Shown: positions 28,070-38,490, numbered from the stretch's first letter. The stretch is 64,000 nt of DNA from Methylomonas fluvii (GCF_014850975.1 NZ_JACXST010000003.1:992001-1056000), one strand, 5' to 3'. Program-made: numbers and translations. The notes: generated by a model not told the origin, from the sequence alone.

Positions 28070-29875
28070 TTACAAGGTGACCAATACATCGCCGACTGCC
28101 ACGGAATCGCCCTGACGGACGTTTACCGCGCTGACGATACCGGCGACTTTGGCGCGGATCTCAGTTTCCATTTTCATGGCTTCCATAATCAAAACGACAT
28201 CGCCTTCGGAAAGGTGGGAACCAACATTGACATTGACTTTAAGCACCACACCAGCCAGCGGCGACTCCACAACACCACTGCCGCTAACGATAGGCGCGGT
28301 TGCTGCCAACATAGGGCCGCTGTCCAAGACGGACTGCACCGTAACCGGTTTAACCACTAAGTCGGCACCGCCGGATGCCACCGCTACGTGATAGTTTTTG
28401 CCATCGACGTTAACAGTGTACGTCTCAGCGACCACGGTTTTCTGGGTAACGGCGGGCACTGGCGCTGCCGCACTCTCTGTTCCCGGTTTAGGTTCAAAAG
28501 CCGCCGGGTTACCGCGGTTTTGAATGAACTTCCAACCAACTTGCGCAAACAAGCCATCGATAAGAGCGTCTTCTTCAACGCTATCGGCCAGTTTTACACC
28601 TTCTGCCGCGGCTTTGGCTTTTACTTCGGCGACCAGTTTATCCATCTCGGCTTCCAGCAAATCCGCCGGTCGGCACGTAATCGGCTCGGCACCGTTCAGC
28701 ACGCGCGCCTGCAATTCTTTATCGACAGGGGCCGGCGTAGCGCCGTACTCGCCTTTCAGCACACCTGCCGTTTCCTTACTGATGGTTTTATACCGCTCGC
28801 CTGCCAAGACGTTCAGCACCGCCTGGGTGCCGACAATTTGCGAAGTGGGCGTGACCAGCGGGATGTAACCCAAGTCTTTCCGCACCAAAGGAATTTCCTG
28901 CAGCACCGCGTCGAACCGATCCGCAGCGCCCTGTTCCCGCAATTGGCTTTCCATATTGGTCAGCATGCCGCCCGGCACTTGCGAGACCAAAATCCGGCCA
29001 TCCACGCCTTTTAGGCTGCCTTCAAATTGCGCATATTTTTTGCGCACTTCTCGGAAATAAGCGGCGATTTTTTCCAGCTTGGTTAAATCCAGACCGGTTT
29101 CGCGCTTTTGGCCGGCCATGGCCGCCACGATGGTTTCGGTGGGGCTGTGACCGTAGGTCATGCTCAATGACGAAATCGCGGTATCGACATTATCGACGCC
29201 AGCCTCAACAGCCTTGATGTATGTCCCGACACTTAAGCCGGTGGTGGCATGGCATTGCATATGAATTGGAATAGCGACGGCTTTTTTCAGTTTGCTGATC
29301 AGCTCGTAAGCATCATAAGGCGTCAACAAACCAGCCATGTCCTTGATGCAGATAGAATGGGCACCCATGTCCTCGATTTGCTTGCCCTGCTCAACCCATT
29401 TCTTGATCGTATGCACCGGACTGGTGGTGTAGGAAATAGTGCCTTGGGCATGGGCATCGGTATGTAGCACGGCTTTGATGGCGCGGTCGATATTGCGCAT
29501 ATCGTTCATCGCATCGAAAATCCGAAATACGTCTATACCGTTGACCACGCAACGCTCGACAAATTTATCGACGACATCGTCGGCATAATGCCGGTAGCCC
29601 AAAATATTTTGCCCCCGGAACAGCATTTGCTGCGGGGTGTTGGGCATGGCTTTTTTCAACAGCCGCAAACGCTCCCAAGGATCTTCGCCCAAATAGCGAA
29701 TACACGCATCAAAGGTGGCGCCTCCCCAGGACTCGATAGACCAGTAACCGATTTGATCAAGCTGCTCGCAAATCGGCAGCATGTCTTCGATACGTAGCCG
29801 GGTCGCCAGAATTGACTGATGGGCGTCACGTAATACCACCTCAGTAATTCCTAGGGGCTTATTTACCTTTTCCAC
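28070..29875 (-). CDS. oadA: oxaloacetate decarboxylase alpha subunit with biotinyl domain
   Basis: This 601-residue cytoplasmic carboxyltransferase moves CO2 from oxaloacetate to biotin. The HMGL-like barrel starts at [23 protein letters not shown], with metal-binding [10 protein letters not shown] around residue 208. A conserved carboxylase domain follows, then an Ala/Pro linker (about 475-500) and a biotinyl domain with the attachment motif EAMKMETEI (Lys568). It could also be called pyruvate carboxylase subunit B, but the neighbouring oadG and oadB favour the decarboxylase pump. Confidence 0.93.
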   Translation of the reverse strand: MEKVNKPLGITEVVLRDAHQSILATRLRIEDMLPICEQLDQIGYWSIESWGGATFDACIRYLGEDPWERLRLLKKAMPNTPQQMLFRGQNILGYRHYADDVVDKFVERCVVNGIDVFRIFDAMNDMRNIDRAIKAVLHTDAHAQGTISYTTSPVHTIKKWVEQGKQIEDMGAHSICIKDMAGLLTPYDAYELISKLKKAVAIPIHMQCHATTGLSVGTYIKAVEAGVDNVDTAISSLSMTYGHSPTETIVAAMAGQKRETGLDLTKLEKIAAYFREVRKKYAQFEGSLKGVDGRILVSQVPGGMLTNMESQLREQGAADRFDAVLQEIPLVRKDLGYIPLVTPTSQIVGTQAVLNVLAGERYKTISKETAGVLKGEYGATPAPVDKELQARVLNGAEPITCRPADLLEAEMDKLVAEVKAKAAAEGVKLADSVEEDALIDGLFAQVGWKFIQNRGNPAAFEPKPGTESAAAPVPAVTQKTVVAETYTVNVDGKNYHVAVASGGADLVVKPVTVQSVLDSGPMLAATAPIVSGSGVVESPLAGVVLKVNVNVGSHLSEGDVVLIMEAMKMETEIRAKVAGIVSAVNVRQGDSVAVGDVLVTL

Positions 29876-29928
29876 TCTCTTCTCCTAATGACGTTTTTGG
29901 GTCGAGTACTGCTACCTTGTGGGTATGA

Positions 29929-30168
29929 TTATCCGTGTTTATGTTTTTTGCGGTACTGATGAACAGCTGCAGTAATAGCAGCAATGACGGCTTTATCGTT
30001 GCCTGCCACGACAGGTTGATCCGAAAACTTGGCAGGCACTTCCGGAAAATAGCGGCGTACCAGCCGGGACATCACATTGATAGCCACGATCAACATGGCC
30101 AAAAATGCGTAGACCATACCCATGCCTATCAACATCAGCTCAATCCCTGAGGACAGCATTTCGTTCAT
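29929..30168 (-). CDS. oadG: oxaloacetate decarboxylase gamma subunit
   Basis: This 79-residue protein has one N-terminal membrane helix (SGIELMLIGMGMVYAFLAMLIVAINVMSRLV) and a short basic tail ending in YRKKHKHG. Size, topology and position immediately upstream of oadA match OadG, which stabilises the alpha-beta complex and binds metal through its histidine-containing tail. Confidence 0.88.
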   Translation of the reverse strand: MNEMLSSGIELMLIGMGMVYAFLAMLIVAINVMSRLVRRYFPEVPAKFSDQPVVAGNDKAVIAAITAAVHQYRKKHKHG

Positions 30169-30356
30169 GTGTTTCGTCCAAATGATTAAAAACTGTGTTC
30201 ATTATCGCCAAAACCGCCAGATTAAACAATCCTGAGCGGCGCGCAGGGTTTAATTGCCTTAGTCGGCGTAAGGCAAAAGAGGATTCTTAGACTGTCGTCT
30301 TAAGTAGTCTGACGCTAACTGAATAGCCTCATCAATGAGGATGGACGGGCGCCGAT

Positions 30357-30830
30357 TTATTCAGCGGCAGATTGCAAATAATCCAACACTTCGGCGATGT
30401 GGGTTTTAACCTGAACCTTGCGCCATTCCTTGACCAACACGCCGTCTTCGTCGATTAGGAAAGTGCTGCGCTCTATGCCGCGCACCTGTTTGCCGTACAT
30501 GTTTTTCATTTTGATGACATCAAATAAATTGCAAAGGCTCTCGTCCTGGTCTGATAACAAATCGAACGGAAACTCTTGTTTACATTTAAATCCCTCGTGC
30601 ATTTTCACGCTGTCACGGGATACACCGAGAATAACGGCATTTAATTGATTGAACTGTTCGATGTTATCCCTAAAGCCTTGACCCTCCTGAGTGCAGCCGG
30701 GCGTGCTGTCCTTGGGATAAAAATATAAAACGACTTTTTTGCCGCGATAGTCGCTGAGTTTGACGGTTTTTTCACCGGTAGCGGCAATTTCAAAATCGGG
30801 AACGGCGGAGCCGAGAGTAGCTAAGGTCAT
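30357..30830 (-). CDS. bcp: peroxiredoxin of the Bcp/PrxQ type
   Basis: This 157-residue thiol peroxidase reduces hydrogen peroxide and organic peroxides. The peroxidatic cysteine is in YPKDSTPGCTQEGQGFRDN. The second Cys found five residues later in Escherichia coli Bcp is absent (Gln-Gly there), so this appears to be a one-cysteine type or uses a partner for resolution. It lies 4 bp downstream of the GcvR-like gene and so is probably co-transcribed with it. Confidence 0.92.
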   Translation of the reverse strand: MTLATLGSAVPDFEIAATGEKTVKLSDYRGKKVVLYFYPKDSTPGCTQEGQGFRDNIEQFNQLNAVILGVSRDSVKMHEGFKCKQEFPFDLLSDQDESLCNLFDVIKMKNMYGKQVRGIERSTFLIDEDGVLVKEWRKVQVKTHIAEVLDYLQSAAE

Positions 30831-30834
30831 CAGA

Positions 30835-31359
30835 TCACCTTTTGATGGGTTCGAGAATGGCGTCGATATTCAAGCTGTCGCAAAAATCCAGAAATTCTTC
30901 ACGCAGCGATAAAATGCGCACTTCCGGCGGCACCAGCAATACATATTTGGTGGAGAACACCGGCGTGTTAAAAAACGCCGCTTGATGGCGGCTGGCAGTC
31001 ACTTCTTCGATAGAGATGCCTCTGTCCAATAAAAACGATGTCACCGCGAACAGCACGTCGTTTTTATCCATGGAAATGGTTTCCAATGTATAAGGCACCC
31101 CCTCCAATACCGGCGGAATTTCATCCGGCCGTAAAAAACTCATCTGAATTTCGAAGCGAACTTTTATCGCTTCCAGCATGCCTTCCAGCTTGGCGACATG
31201 ATTCCAATTGCCGGCAATCAGCAGATAAGCCGCAGTGATTTGGGTCAGGTTGGACGTGCGCAGTTCCACGACACTGCACTGACAGGCACTCAACGCCGAG
31301 AGGATTTCCGCGATAAAACCGTTGGACTTGCCGCCCAACACTGTGATTGCAAGTTGCAT
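30835..31359 (-). CDS. GcvR-like ACT-domain protein
   Basis: This 174-residue protein consists of two ACT domains: residues 1-80 (LAITVLGGKSNGFIAEILSALSACQCSVVELRTSNL) and about 92-170 (YTLETISMDKNDVLFAVTSFLLDRGISIEEVTA). The architecture matches the glycine-cleavage repressor GcvR, which controls GcvA in enterobacteria. In this family the first motif usually reads DRPGL, and here it reads KSNGF. In a serine-cycle organism, sensing glycine or another amino acid would make sense, but that is inference. It is paired with bcp, a common neighbourhood in gammaproteobacteria. Confidence 0.75.
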   Translation of the reverse strand: MQLAITVLGGKSNGFIAEILSALSACQCSVVELRTSNLTQITAAYLLIAGNWNHVAKLEGMLEAIKVRFEIQMSFLRPDEIPPVLEGVPYTLETISMDKNDVLFAVTSFLLDRGISIEEVTASRHQAAFFNTPVFSTKYVLLVPPEVRILSLREEFLDFCDSLNIDAILEPIKR

Positions 31360-31440
31360 AATGTAAGTCCTTGAATACGCCTAGCGCAGTGTAACACCAA
31401 CACCGCGAAAAGCAGAACCGCGACCCAGCAATCCGGACTA

Positions 31441-31875
31441 CTACGAATCTATCTCGGTAATCACCGCGTGATTATCGAAGTGCACTGTTACTTTTTTGCT
31501 GGCCCGGGCCGTCAATACCAAGGCTTCATCGACTTTAAACGCCACCGCCAACTGCTGATCAGTGACGGGCGCGGTCCGCTTCGGAGCGACGCTGGCATGC
31601 AACCAGGATAAATACAAAGTCCAAAACAACCAAATGCCGGCAATGATCGCCACAATTTCACCGTACAACTGCAACAACTCCAACAGCGTTTTATAACCAC
31701 CAAACCAGCGAATCTCGTCAGACAGGCTTTTTAAGCCCATCAGCCAGGCGCCGAGCGTAAACAGGGGCCACAAAAAGTACAACCAAAGTACCCAGCTTAA
31801 TACCGACATAAACGCCGAACCGCATTTTTGCGAGAAACTTTGTAGATGCGGTTGGTTGATGATGATGTCTTTCAT
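31441..31875 (-). CDS. pgaD: PgaD-like subunit of poly-beta-1,6-GlcNAc synthase
   Basis: This 144-residue inner-membrane protein has two hydrophobic helices (SVLSWVLWLYFLWPLFTLGAWLMG and LYGEIVAIIAGIWLFWTLYLSWL) and a short cytoplasmic tail. PgaD works with PgaC to polymerise N-acetylglucosamine and is controlled by c-di-GMP in E. coli. It overlaps pgaC by 4 bp. Confidence 0.82.
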   Translation of the reverse strand: MKDIIINQPHLQSFSQKCGSAFMSVLSWVLWLYFLWPLFTLGAWLMGLKSLSDEIRWFGGYKTLLELLQLYGEIVAIIAGIWLFWTLYLSWLHASVAPKRTAPVTDQQLAVAFKVDEALVLTARASKKVTVHFDNHAVITEIDS

Positions 31876-33218
31876 TTTTGCCTCAGGCCTCTATCCAAGG
31901 TTACCCACACGGCACGTTGGCCGCGCTTTTTGCGCAAGGCCTTGATGCAGCCGTTAATCGTGGTACCAACATTGATCAGCCAATAGATAATCGGATACCA
32001 GATCATCCAATAATAATGCTGTGCGGAGCCGCCGCTCTTACGCTCGTAACTGGAATCGATAGTCAAACTGACGGCAAACTGAATCAAACAGGTGACGCAT
32101 AACAACATACTGGTCCAATGCGGCGACAAATCTTCCAAAGCCTCCTGCGGTTCGCTGCTAAGCCAATCGAACGGCACCAGCGCCAGCATCGCCACCACCA
32201 GAAACGCCCAGGTCAGGCTGATACAACACTCCAAATACAGCGGCCACATACCACGGGAACGCCAGCTAAACAGTGGCCGGAAATAACGTAACAAGACCTC
32301 GACTCCACCTTGCGCCCAGCGGCTGCGTTGCTTCCACAGACCATTGAGGGTTTCCGGCATTAACACCCAACACAAGGCATTCGGCTCGAAACGAATCGCC
32401 CAGCCGGCCAGTTGCAATTTCCAGCTAATATCGATGTCCTCGGTGACCATATCCGGACTCCAATAGCCGACATCGTGCAACGCCGTTTTTCTAAACCCGG
32501 CTATCACCCCGGAGATAGTAAACACATGACCGTAAGAACGTTGCGCACGTTTAATCATGCCGACGATGGCGGAAAACTCCCCAACCTGAATTTTGCCCAG
32601 CAAAGTGGAGCGGTTGCGAATACGTGGATTGCCGGTCACCGCGCCGACATGCGGGTCATCCAGAAAATGCCGAACTATCCAGGCCGTAGCATTCGGCGCC
32701 AGCAAGGCGTCACCGTCAATGCCGATCAAAATTTCGCTATTGGCTAGTAATGCCGCGGTACGTAAACCCACCGCTTTGCCTTGATTGCTGGCTAAATTGA
32801 CCACCCGAATTTGTGGGTGCTGGTCGGCCAGTTCGTGCAAAATGTCCAGCGTGTTGTCTTTGCTGCCGTCGTTGATCGCAATAATTTCGTAGTTGGGATA
32901 TTCCTGGTGTAGCAGATATTCAATGGTCTCCCGGACATTCTCGCCTTCGTTGTAGCAAGGGATTAAAATCGACACGGACGGATATTCGGGTAACCGCGGC
33001 AGATCGGACAACACATTGCCGCGATTACGCTCCCAGCGCACGTAATAAATCATGCCGCCCAACATCCAAACATAGGCCATCAGTAGCGGATAATAAAACA
33101 CAAAACGCGACAGCCATTCGTTGAACTGCCACCACGGCACTTCCTGTAAATATTCCAGGGTGATCAACCACCAGTCGATAAATTGCTGCACCCAGGCTTG
33201 GTCTATCAAGTTCTCCAT
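31872..33218 (-). CDS. pgaC: poly-beta-1,6-N-acetylglucosamine synthase (GT2)
   Basis: This 448-residue processive glycosyltransferase has an N-terminal membrane segment (FVFYYPLLMAYVWMLGGMIYYV). The GT2 domain has the UDP-GlcNAc motifs AINDGSKDNT, IGIDGDALL and the catalytic base in VTEDIDISWKLQLAG, and the product-binding QRSRWAQGG (QxxRW). It is followed by three or so C-terminal membrane helices. It extrudes the PGA biofilm polymer through the inner membrane. It lies between pgaB (7-bp gap) and pgaD. Confidence 0.93.
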   Translation of the reverse strand: MENLIDQAWVQQFIDWWLITLEYLQEVPWWQFNEWLSRFVFYYPLLMAYVWMLGGMIYYVRWERNRGNVLSDLPRLPEYPSVSILIPCYNEGENVRETIEYLLHQEYPNYEIIAINDGSKDNTLDILHELADQHPQIRVVNLASNQGKAVGLRTAALLANSEILIGIDGDALLAPNATAWIVRHFLDDPHVGAVTGNPRIRNRSTLLGKIQVGEFSAIVGMIKRAQRSYGHVFTISGVIAGFRKTALHDVGYWSPDMVTEDIDISWKLQLAGWAIRFEPNALCWVLMPETLNGLWKQRSRWAQGGVEVLLRYFRPLFSWRSRGMWPLYLECCISLTWAFLVVAMLALVPFDWLSSEPQEALEDLSPHWTSMLLCVTCLIQFAVSLTIDSSYERKSGGSAQHYYWMIWYPIIYWLINVGTTINGCIKALRKKRGQRAVWVTLDRGLRQK

Positions 33219-33225
33219 GTATCGC

Positions 33226-35139
33226 TTAATCCTTTCTGGAAACCGGGAAGAATTTTTTCAGCTCCGTCAACTTCGGCTGATCATTAAAAACATTGTCCGG
33301 GTAATAGCCGATATGCTTGGCACCATGTTTTTTCAATAACTCGAATTGCTCGGTAAACACCGGCATGGCAATATCCTGCTTGGTTTTCCAATTAACCACC
33401 TGCAATTCGAACACCATCTTGTCCAATCCGTCCGGATATTGCGCGGTCTTTTCCACCAACTCTATCAACCATTGTTTGGGATTTTCCGCCTCTTCCATAA
33501 AAGGCATCGCTTCCACCGCCACGTAATCATAATGCTTTAAAAACGCCGGGAACGATTGCGCATACCATTCTTCGCTATAAGGCTTTAACAGCGGCAACGA
33601 ATAAAAATTGCGGGCGGTTTTGATATAGGGCCGGTAGAACCGGACCTTGTCGGTCAAATAATCGGTGAACTGACCAATCAACTCGGTTTTATGCTGGGCC
33701 CAACGCAAGCGTAACTCGCTGGATGCGTGGATCTTGTCGAACTCAGAAGGCATACCCCAGACGTTGCGGCTGAAGTCCATCGCCAGCGGCGAGACGTCTT
33801 CAAAATCCGACAAAATCCCGTCGTCGTGAAACAGAATGCCGTTAAAGTCGCAATGCTTGGCCAGGTCTTCGTAAATTTCGCCGACAAACTGCCGCGCTTC
33901 CGGGTTAAACGGCGACAAACGGGTGTAGATATGCCGGGATAGCTGCGGTTCGCCGTCGCGCCATTCCTTGACGTACCATTTCAGCGGCACATCGGCTTTA
34001 TAAGCCATGATCGGCATCCAGGCATACACTCTGACGCCGGCCCGCGTGCGCAATTGCAAGGTCACATGATTAAACATATCCCGGCGCACCGGCAAATGCC
34101 TATTGGGAAAATACAGCTTGTCGGCGTTGCCGTCGCCATCCGGGTCGGAATAGGCTTGCAGATAAACCGTATTCGCGCCGCTAGCTTTAATACGCTCCAC
34201 CACCAAGGCCAAATTCTTTTCGGTTTGTTCTTCGTCTTCGTCGTAGATGTAATCCATATCCACGTGTGCCACCCGCAACTCCTGTCCCACACGCTGATTT
34301 TTGACGATTTCGCCGAACTGTTTGGCGTTGACATCGTCGGTGATCATCATCCGCTTCATCACGTAAGCGTCGGCCAGCGTATTGGCGCCGTCGTTAAGGC
34401 CCATGGTCAGACGCATGCCCGCCAATTTGGTGGCTTCCAGCGCGATGGCGTTATATTCGCCGTAAGGCCACACCATCACCCGCGGCCGCTTGCCCAAAAT
34501 CTGAAACAAACGCTCGGAACTTTTATCCACTTCCTGGAAAATCCGTTTGCGATAGTCCTCATCTTTCTCGTATTCGTCGTATTCGTTGCTGTACAAACGC
34601 GAAGTGACCGCGCTTTGCTGATTGCCCTGCGGATTGGCGACGATGCCGTGATGTAAGTCATAGGTGTGCGACGCAATCTCGACCAGACCGCTGTCCGCCA
34701 CTTCGCGAATCTGCGCAGGCGTCATCAACGGTTTAACGCCTGGCACATTTTGCTGCTCCAGCCAAGAACCGACTACCGCCAAGGTGGCCGGATATTTGTA
34801 CTTTTTCAGCAAAGGCATGGCTCGGGTATAAAAACTCAGGTAGCCGTCGTCAAACGTCAACATCACAGCTTTAGTGGGCAGCACCTTGTCGCCCTTCATG
34901 CAATCCAGTAAATCCTGGACGCTGATAACGTGATAGTTGTTCTGCTTCAACCAGGCAAAATGATCGGCCAAATGGTCTTTATTGACCGCGATACGGTCGA
35001 ATGGCGGCACGCGCTCTTCTTCTTCGAGAATGTCGTGATAATTCAATACCAGAAAGCTGGAGTTACCCGAATCGGCGGCCAGTAAGGGCCGGGCAAACAA
35101 ACAGAAAAAGACAAAAATTACATGAGCAACAATGTGCAT
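33226..35139 (-). CDS. pgaB: poly-beta-1,6-N-acetylglucosamine N-deacetylase
   Basis: This 637-residue periplasmic enzyme partly deacetylates PGA before export. A signal peptide (MHIVAHVIFVFFCLFARPLLAA) carries no lipobox Cys, unlike E. coli PgaB. The NodB/CE4 domain has AVMLTFDDGYLSFYTRAMPLLKKY (metal-binding Asp pair) and SHTYDLHHG. The C-terminal half is the GH13-like PNAG-binding/hydrolase domain from about residue 290 (VAHVDMDYIYDEDEEQTEKN). It is the first gene of pgaBCD. The outer-membrane porin gene pgaA is not next to it. Confidence 0.93.
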   Translation of the reverse strand: MHIVAHVIFVFFCLFARPLLAADSGNSSFLVLNYHDILEEEERVPPFDRIAVNKDHLADHFAWLKQNNYHVISVQDLLDCMKGDKVLPTKAVMLTFDDGYLSFYTRAMPLLKKYKYPATLAVVGSWLEQQNVPGVKPLMTPAQIREVADSGLVEIASHTYDLHHGIVANPQGNQQSAVTSRLYSNEYDEYEKDEDYRKRIFQEVDKSSERLFQILGKRPRVMVWPYGEYNAIALEATKLAGMRLTMGLNDGANTLADAYVMKRMMITDDVNAKQFGEIVKNQRVGQELRVAHVDMDYIYDEDEEQTEKNLALVVERIKASGANTVYLQAYSDPDGDGNADKLYFPNRHLPVRRDMFNHVTLQLRTRAGVRVYAWMPIMAYKADVPLKWYVKEWRDGEPQLSRHIYTRLSPFNPEARQFVGEIYEDLAKHCDFNGILFHDDGILSDFEDVSPLAMDFSRNVWGMPSEFDKIHASSELRLRWAQHKTELIGQFTDYLTDKVRFYRPYIKTARNFYSLPLLKPYSEEWYAQSFPAFLKHYDYVAVEAMPFMEEAENPKQWLIELVEKTAQYPDGLDKMVFELQVVNWKTKQDIAMPVFTEQFELLKKHGAKHIGYYPDNVFNDQPKLTELKKFFPVSRKD

Positions 35140-35484
35140 ATTTATTAATTTAAGCGGGAAAAGAAACAGGAAACAGCTGGTTCTCAGTGTTAAAAAAAGA
35201 CCAGAATTGGCCGGCGCATTTTACCCGAATCATCAGGCTAGGCCCGTTTTATTTGTCCGTGCGACACACTGTCGCAGGCCTATGCAAACGTTAAAACCAA
35301 CCTGCCACTGCGGCCTTCAATACCCGCTTAGCCATACCCGTAACAAAAAGCCGGAGCGGCATCCGCCCACAAACTTCATAACGTTCGGAAAAAACTGGTT
35401 ATGATTGAATAAAAAACCTCAGCCAACCGGTTACCCGATTAACTGCGCGTATATCGGGCCACGCCCACCATACCTGGAGAATTC
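35140..35484. other. divergent intergenic region between pgaB and the SulP gene
   Basis: About 345 bases separate the divergently transcribed pgaB and SulP genes, so promoters of both must lie here, but no clear -35/-10 pair stands out. A GGAG ribosome-binding site lies about 6 bases before the SulP ATG. The short plus-strand frame in this stretch shows no protein-like features. Confidence 0.4.
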
Positions 35485-37077
35485 ATGCAAAAACCCTCGC
35501 TAGCAAATCATTGGCGGCAAGACCTCACCGCCGGCTTTTTGGTATTCCTGATCGCCTTGCCCTTATGCCTGGGTATCGCCGTCGCCTCCGGCTTTCCACC
35601 GATGGCCGGCATCATTTCCGCCATCGTTGGCGGCTTGCTGGTATCGCGCATCGGCGGCGCGCAACTGACCATCACCGGCCCGGCCGCCGGCTTGATAGTG
35701 GTGATTCTGACCGCGGTGCAAACCCTCGGCGACGGCGATGCAATGGCCGGCTACCGCTACACTTTAGCGGCCATCGTCATCGCCGGCGCCTTGCAAACCG
35801 TGCTGGGTTACTTCAAAGCCGGCCGCTTGGCGGCATTTTTCCCCGCCTCGGTGGTACACGGCATGCTCGCGGCGATTGGCATTATCATCATCAGCAAACA
35901 ATTACCGGTGATGGCCGGCGTGCAAAGCCAAGGTGCCAGCATCCTGTCCGGCATCGTGGCTTTGCCGCACAGCCTGATTTACTTTATGCCGCAAATCGGC
36001 TTGATCGCATTGGCAGGCATTGTGGTGCTGATCGGTTGGCCGCACATCCAGCAGCCTTTGCTGCGCAAGATTCCGGCGCCGATTATCGTCATCGCCTCCG
36101 GCATCCTGCTCGGCCATATGTTCCAGCTCGACCAATTACAGCCTGGCGAAGCGTTCATCGTTCCTAAAGATGTTTTGTTTGCATCGCACTTTCTGGTGAC
36201 ATTCCCGGACAGTCTGTTGACCAGTTTTTACTTGCCGGATTTCAGCAAACTGAGCACCTTGGCTTTTTGGGAAAGCGTGATTTCAATCTGTCTGGTGGGC
36301 AGCCTGGAAAGCCTGCTCAGCGCCGCCGCCGTCGATAAACTCGATCCGGAAAAACGCTACTCCGACTTAAACAAGGAATTGCGCGCGGTAGGTATCGGCA
36401 ACGTAGTGTCCGGCATGATCGGCGGTTTACCGATGATTGCGGAAATCGTCCGCAGCTCGGCTAACATCGACGCCGGCGGCCGCAGCAGCTGGGCTAATTT
36501 CTTCCACGGTGGCTTCGTCTTGCTATTTGTGGTGCTGTTTCCGGACTTGATCTCGACGATACCCTTAGCCTCGTTGGCCGCGCTGCTGGTTTATACCGGC
36601 TATCGCTTGGCTTCGCCGCAAGCCTTTGCCAAAAGCATGGACTTGGGCAAGGAGCAGTTGGCTTTGTTCGTGATTACCATTTTCGCGATCCTGGCCAGCA
36701 ATCTGTTGGTCGGCGTGCTGATCGGCATCGCCGCCAAATTGTTGCTGCACATCGGCCGTGGCGTACCCTTGGGCAACCTGCTGTCTATTTCATTTAAACT
36801 GCAAGCCAACGGACCAAACAGCTGGATTATTAAAGTCAGCGGTGCAGCTTTATTCTCCAACTTTCTGGCCTTAAAAAGCCAAGTCGCCGGCCTGGCCGAC
36901 GGCCAAACCGTGATCTTCGATTTAAGCGCCACCGACTTGATCGACCACACCGTGATGGAGTTTATCGCCCATTACCGAGAAGACTATATCGCCCGCGGCG
37001 GCCGCTGCGAAATTCATGGGCTGGCCGACCTGGAATCCTTGGGAGACCATGCTTTAGCCGCTAGACAACGCAGATAA
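35485..37077 (+). CDS. SulP-family anion transporter with STAS domain
   Basis: This 530-residue inner-membrane transporter has the SulP signature from FLVFLIALPLCLGIAVASGFPPMAGIISAIVGGLL and ITGPAAGLIVVILTAV, roughly eleven or more membrane helices, and a C-terminal STAS domain (about residues 430-525, WIIKVSGAALFSNFLAL...TVIFDLSATDLIDHTVMEFI). Substrate is sulfate, bicarbonate or another anion. The family includes Na+-bicarbonate carriers, so sulfate import is not assumed. Confidence 0.9.
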   Translation: MQKPSLANHWRQDLTAGFLVFLIALPLCLGIAVASGFPPMAGIISAIVGGLLVSRIGGAQLTITGPAAGLIVVILTAVQTLGDGDAMAGYRYTLAAIVIAGALQTVLGYFKAGRLAAFFPASVVHGMLAAIGIIIISKQLPVMAGVQSQGASILSGIVALPHSLIYFMPQIGLIALAGIVVLIGWPHIQQPLLRKIPAPIIVIASGILLGHMFQLDQLQPGEAFIVPKDVLFASHFLVTFPDSLLTSFYLPDFSKLSTLAFWESVISICLVGSLESLLSAAAVDKLDPEKRYSDLNKELRAVGIGNVVSGMIGGLPMIAEIVRSSANIDAGGRSSWANFFHGGFVLLFVVLFPDLISTIPLASLAALLVYTGYRLASPQAFAKSMDLGKEQLALFVITIFAILASNLLVGVLIGIAAKLLLHIGRGVPLGNLLSISFKLQANGPNSWIIKVSGAALFSNFLALKSQVAGLADGQTVIFDLSATDLIDHTVMEFIAHYREDYIARGGRCEIHGLADLESLGDHALAARQRR

Positions 37078-37206
37078 ATATCGGCTTACACCCATCCATC
37101 AAACGCAGTAAATTCTCACCCGGCACGGATGCCGGGGTCAAAATGCCAAGAGCGTGTCTGGCGCCAATACCTGCGTATCCTGAATCTCTATATAAAGCCC
37201 CTTAAC

Positions 37207-38490
37207 ATGACCGAAGCCACCATCACCTGCCCGAATTGCAGCACGCAAGTACCGTTGACCGAATCGCTGGCCGCGCCGCTAATTGCCGCCACCCGCAAAC
37301 AATTCGAACAACAGCTACAACAAAAAGACCAAGCCATCGCCTTGCGCGAACAAGGCATCAAAGATCAGGAAAAACAACTGACCGAAGCCAAGCGCGGCCT
37401 GGACGATCAAGTGGCACAACAAGTTGCCAAGCAACTGCAAGCCGAACGCCAGCGGGTGATCGAGGAAGAAACCCGCAAAGCCAAACAAGCGGCCGCCGCC
37501 GAACTGGAACACAAGAGCCGGGAGCTGGCCGAACTGAACGAAGTATTGAAAGTCCGCGACGCCAAACTCGCCGAAGCCCAACAAGCCCAAGCCGAACTGA
37601 TCAAAAAACAGCGCGAACTGGACGACGCCAAGCGCGAGCTGGAACTGACCATCGAAAAACGCGTACAGACCAATCTGGCCGAAGTGCGCAACCAAGCCAA
37701 GCGTGAAGCCGAGGAAGGCCTGAAACTGCGGGTAATGGAAAAAGACCAAACCATCGCCTCCATGCAGCAAAAAATCGAAGAACTGAAACAAAAAGCCGAA
37801 CAAGGCTCGCAGCAACTGCAAGGCGAAGTGCAAGAGCTGGAATTGGAAAACCTGCTGCGCGCCAAGTTTCCGTTCGACAACATCGAACCCGTTGCCAAGG
37901 GCGAATTCGGCGGCGACCTGTTGCAGCGCGTGGCCGGCGGCTCCGGGCAGTCAGCCGGCAGTATCCTCTGGGAAGCCAAACGCACCAAAAATTGGAGCGA
38001 CGGCTGGCTGGTAAAACTGCGCGAAGATCAACGTAACGCCAAGGCCGACATCGCCGTGCTGGTCAGCCACGCCCTGCCCAAAGGCGTGGACAGCTTCGAA
38101 GTGATAGACGGCGTCTGGGTCACCGGCCCACGCGCCGCCCTGCCGGTCGCCACCGTGCTGCGCCATACCCTGCTGGAAGTCGGCATGGCCCGCCTCGCCG
38201 CCGAAGGCCAGCACGGCAAAACCGAGATGGTCTACCAATACCTGACCGGCCCGCGCTTCCGCCACCGCGTGGAAGCCATCGTCGAAGCCTTCTCCACCAT
38301 GCAGGAAGACCTGGAAAAGGAACGCAAAGCCATCACCAAACAATGGGCTAAACGCGAGGCGCAAATCGAACGGGTGATGAACGCTACGGTCGGTATGTAC
38401 GGTGATTTGCAGGGCATCGCCGGCAAGTCTTTGCAGGAAATTGAAGGTTTGGAAATGCGGGCGCTGGGGATGGATGATGAGTTGGAGTGA
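37207..38490 (+). CDS. DUF2130-family coiled-coil protein
   Basis: This 427-residue protein is read from the ATG at 37207 because the frame then begins with the family-typical MTEATITCPNCSTQVPLTESLAAPL, containing a CxxC near the N terminus. A long Gln/Glu/Lys/Ala coiled coil runs over about residues 35-215. The C-terminal DUF2130 domain carries FPFDNIEPVAKGEFGGDLLQRV, SGQSAGSILWEAKRTKNWSDGWLVKLREDQR and ADIAVLVSH, which resembles a PD-(D/E)xK/RmuC-like nuclease core (E-x-K in WEAKRTK). A DNA-linked role is inference. Confidence 0.8.
   Translation: MTEATITCPNCSTQVPLTESLAAPLIAATRKQFEQQLQQKDQAIALREQGIKDQEKQLTEAKRGLDDQVAQQVAKQLQAERQRVIEEETRKAKQAAAAELEHKSRELAELNEVLKVRDAKLAEAQQAQAELIKKQRELDDAKRELELTIEKRVQTNLAEVRNQAKREAEEGLKLRVMEKDQTIASMQQKIEELKQKAEQGSQQLQGEVQELELENLLRAKFPFDNIEPVAKGEFGGDLLQRVAGGSGQSAGSILWEAKRTKNWSDGWLVKLREDQRNAKADIAVLVSHALPKGVDSFEVIDGVWVTGPRAALPVATVLRHTLLEVGMARLAAEGQHGKTEMVYQYLTGPRFRHRVEAIVEAFSTMQEDLEKERKAITKQWAKREAQIERVMNATVGMYGDLQGIAGKSLQEIEGLEMRALGMDDELE

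Noticed and set aside
37315..37988. Long minus-strand frames opposite the DUF2130 coiled coil
   Set aside because: They mirror the Gln/Glu/Ala-rich codons of the plus-strand coiled coil and have no start signals or recognisable domains.
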